A DNA stretch of 64,000 bases, from positions 496,001 to 560,000 of the forward strand of contig JACJXP010000002.1 in assembly GCA_020636575.1 (NCBI GenBank), read 5' to 3'. Positions within the stretch are counted from its first letter, which is position 1. Each line of letters opens with the position of its first letter. Source of the DNA: Chitinophagales bacterium. GTDB lineage: Bacteria > Bacteroidota > Bacteroidia > Chitinophagales > Chitinophagaceae. Below the pieces are notes generated by a model that saw nothing but the letters and a program-made list of their open reading frames with translations, was not told the origin of the DNA and did no database searches. Both the position numbers and the translations under genes were made by a program. This document shows positions 63,363-64,000 of the stretch, piece after piece.

Positions 63363-64000
63363 ATGTCGTTGATAACGAAAATAGAAAATGCCTTTCTCAA
63401 CTCAGCACCGGTACAATGGGTGTTCAGTCAAAGCAAAAAGATCGTTTTGCCGGGTTTTAATGGTATCCATCTGTATGATGTCGGCAATTTCTTTATCGGG
63501 CAGGTACGTACCATCGGTATGACGGAGAGGGCATCAGCTATTGCTTTTAATTTTGTAATGGCCATTCCTCCTTCTATTATTTTTCTGTTTACACTAATTC
63601 CCTTTTTACCTATTTCAGAACAGTTCCAAAACGGTCTCTACACTATTATCCGGGATATTGTACCCGGTGAAAATAACAATGCAGCACTGATCAATTTCCT
63701 TAGCGACTTTATCAACAACCCCCGCAACGGGTTATTGTCTGTTGGTTTTGTATTGTCCATGTATTTTTCCTCCAATGCAGTGATGGGCATTATGCGGTCA
63801 TTCGACAAAAATTATATCGGTTTCCGGAAAAGAAATGAATTTCAAAAAAGAGTGGTCGCCATCAAGATCACTATGGTCCTTTTCATTTTCGTATTTGCAT
63901 CCGTGTTATTATTGATCGGCAGGCAGGCCGCACTAAAGTTTTTTGGGATACAAAGCGAATCCGTCATAAACCTTCTCATTAGCATCCGCTGGCTCATCAT
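63363..64000 (+). CDS. YihY/BrkB family membrane protein (partial, C-terminus off the window)
   Basis: From the ATG at 63363 the frame stays open to the window end (212 codons). The start MSLITKIENAFLNSAPVQW is followed by the family's amphipathic region and first helices: TERASAIAFNFVMAIPPSIIFLFTLIPF (read in pieces) and GLLSVGFVLSMYFSSNAVMGIMRSFDKNY, a BrkB/YihY signature. The family is a polytopic inner-membrane group of unclear function (once called virulence factor BrkB or RNase BN). It begins 3 nt after mltG. Confidence 0.88.
   Translation, partial: MSLITKIENAFLNSAPVQWVFSQSKKIVLPGFNGIHLYDVGNFFIGQVRTIGMTERASAIAFNFVMAIPPSIIFLFTLIPFLPISEQFQNGLYTIIRDIVPGENNNAALINFLSDFINNPRNGLLSVGFVLSMYFSSNAVMGIMRSFDKNYIGFRKRNEFQKRVVAIKITMVLFIFVFASVLLLIGRQAALKFFGIQSESVINLLISIRWLI

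Noticed and set aside
1..64000. CRISPR array, insertion sequences, rRNA, riboswitches
   Set aside because: No regularly spaced repeats, transposase-like frames, ribosomal RNA or recognised riboswitch cores were seen on either strand.

Overview
This 64 kb window is a chromosomal segment of a Bacteroidota bacterium, most likely a member of the Chitinophagaceae or a close relative. The basis is the gene families (LptE, MiaB next to a sigma-54 activator, Bacteroidota-type PurM, OMP_b-brl/CarboxypepD-regulated TonB receptors, BlaI plus M56 pairs, penicillin acylase family proteins), the many lipoproteins and secreted proteins, starts with almost no Shine-Dalgarno signal, and repeated TAnnTTTG-type -7 promoter elements just upstream of starts. 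No plasmid, phage or insertion-sequence genes are seen. Assignment to family is inference; no rRNA is present.

Layout. 0-5 kb: partial M20 peptidase, DinB protein, S41 tail-specific protease, tRNA-His with its terminator, DUF445 membrane protein. 5-10.7 kb: large outer-membrane beta-barrel protein, two overlapping glycosyltransferases that both start with TTG, and an FtsE-like ATPase. 10.8-15.4 kb: a BlaI-type repressor overlapping an M56 (BlaR1-like) sensor whose C-terminal sensor domain is replaced by an intact N-acetylmuramoyl-L-alanine amidase domain, preceded by twin operator palindromes; behind it lie decayed genes with several frameshifts (plug/TonB remnants and a DUF418 membrane protein). 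15.4-30.5 kb: housekeeping genes (purM, ribF, holA, purC, trhO) mixed with small lipoproteins, a tandem pair of paralogous coiled-coil membrane proteins, an ArnT-like glycosyltransferase and a TonB-dependent receptor. 30.5-36.6 kb: penicillin acylase, LemA plus M48 protease, Pcm, Bcr-type efflux pump. 36.7-43.5 kb: a mostly secreted degradative set (GH13 lipoprotein, RidA-fold lipoprotein, alpha/beta hydrolase, deiminase lipoprotein, a TIM-barrel-like secreted protein). 43.6-54.8 kb: phosphohexomutase, DUF2279 protein, two halves of an Fe-S reductase separated by about 4.9 kb, SulP transporter, LysE exporter, ATP-grasp enzyme. 54.8-57.6 kb: tRNA-Gly(CCC) followed by a small GIY-YIG nuclease cassette and a TonB-type barrel. 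57.8-64 kb: the envelope/RNA-modification cluster miaB, sigma-54 activator, lptE, TPR-like protein, secG, mltG and a partial YihY gene.

Two places deserve most attention. The first is the GIY-YIG cassette (about 54,870-55,223): a one-gene unit sits immediately behind tRNA-Gly, the last 14 nt of the tRNA plus 5 nt of flank are repeated exactly at its far end, and it carries a compact block of DNA hairpins, which looks like a tRNA-targeting mobile cassette that regenerates its target. The second is the BlaI/M56-amidase module (10,765-12,736), which suggests a repressor-sensor pair that senses or processes peptidoglycan directly.
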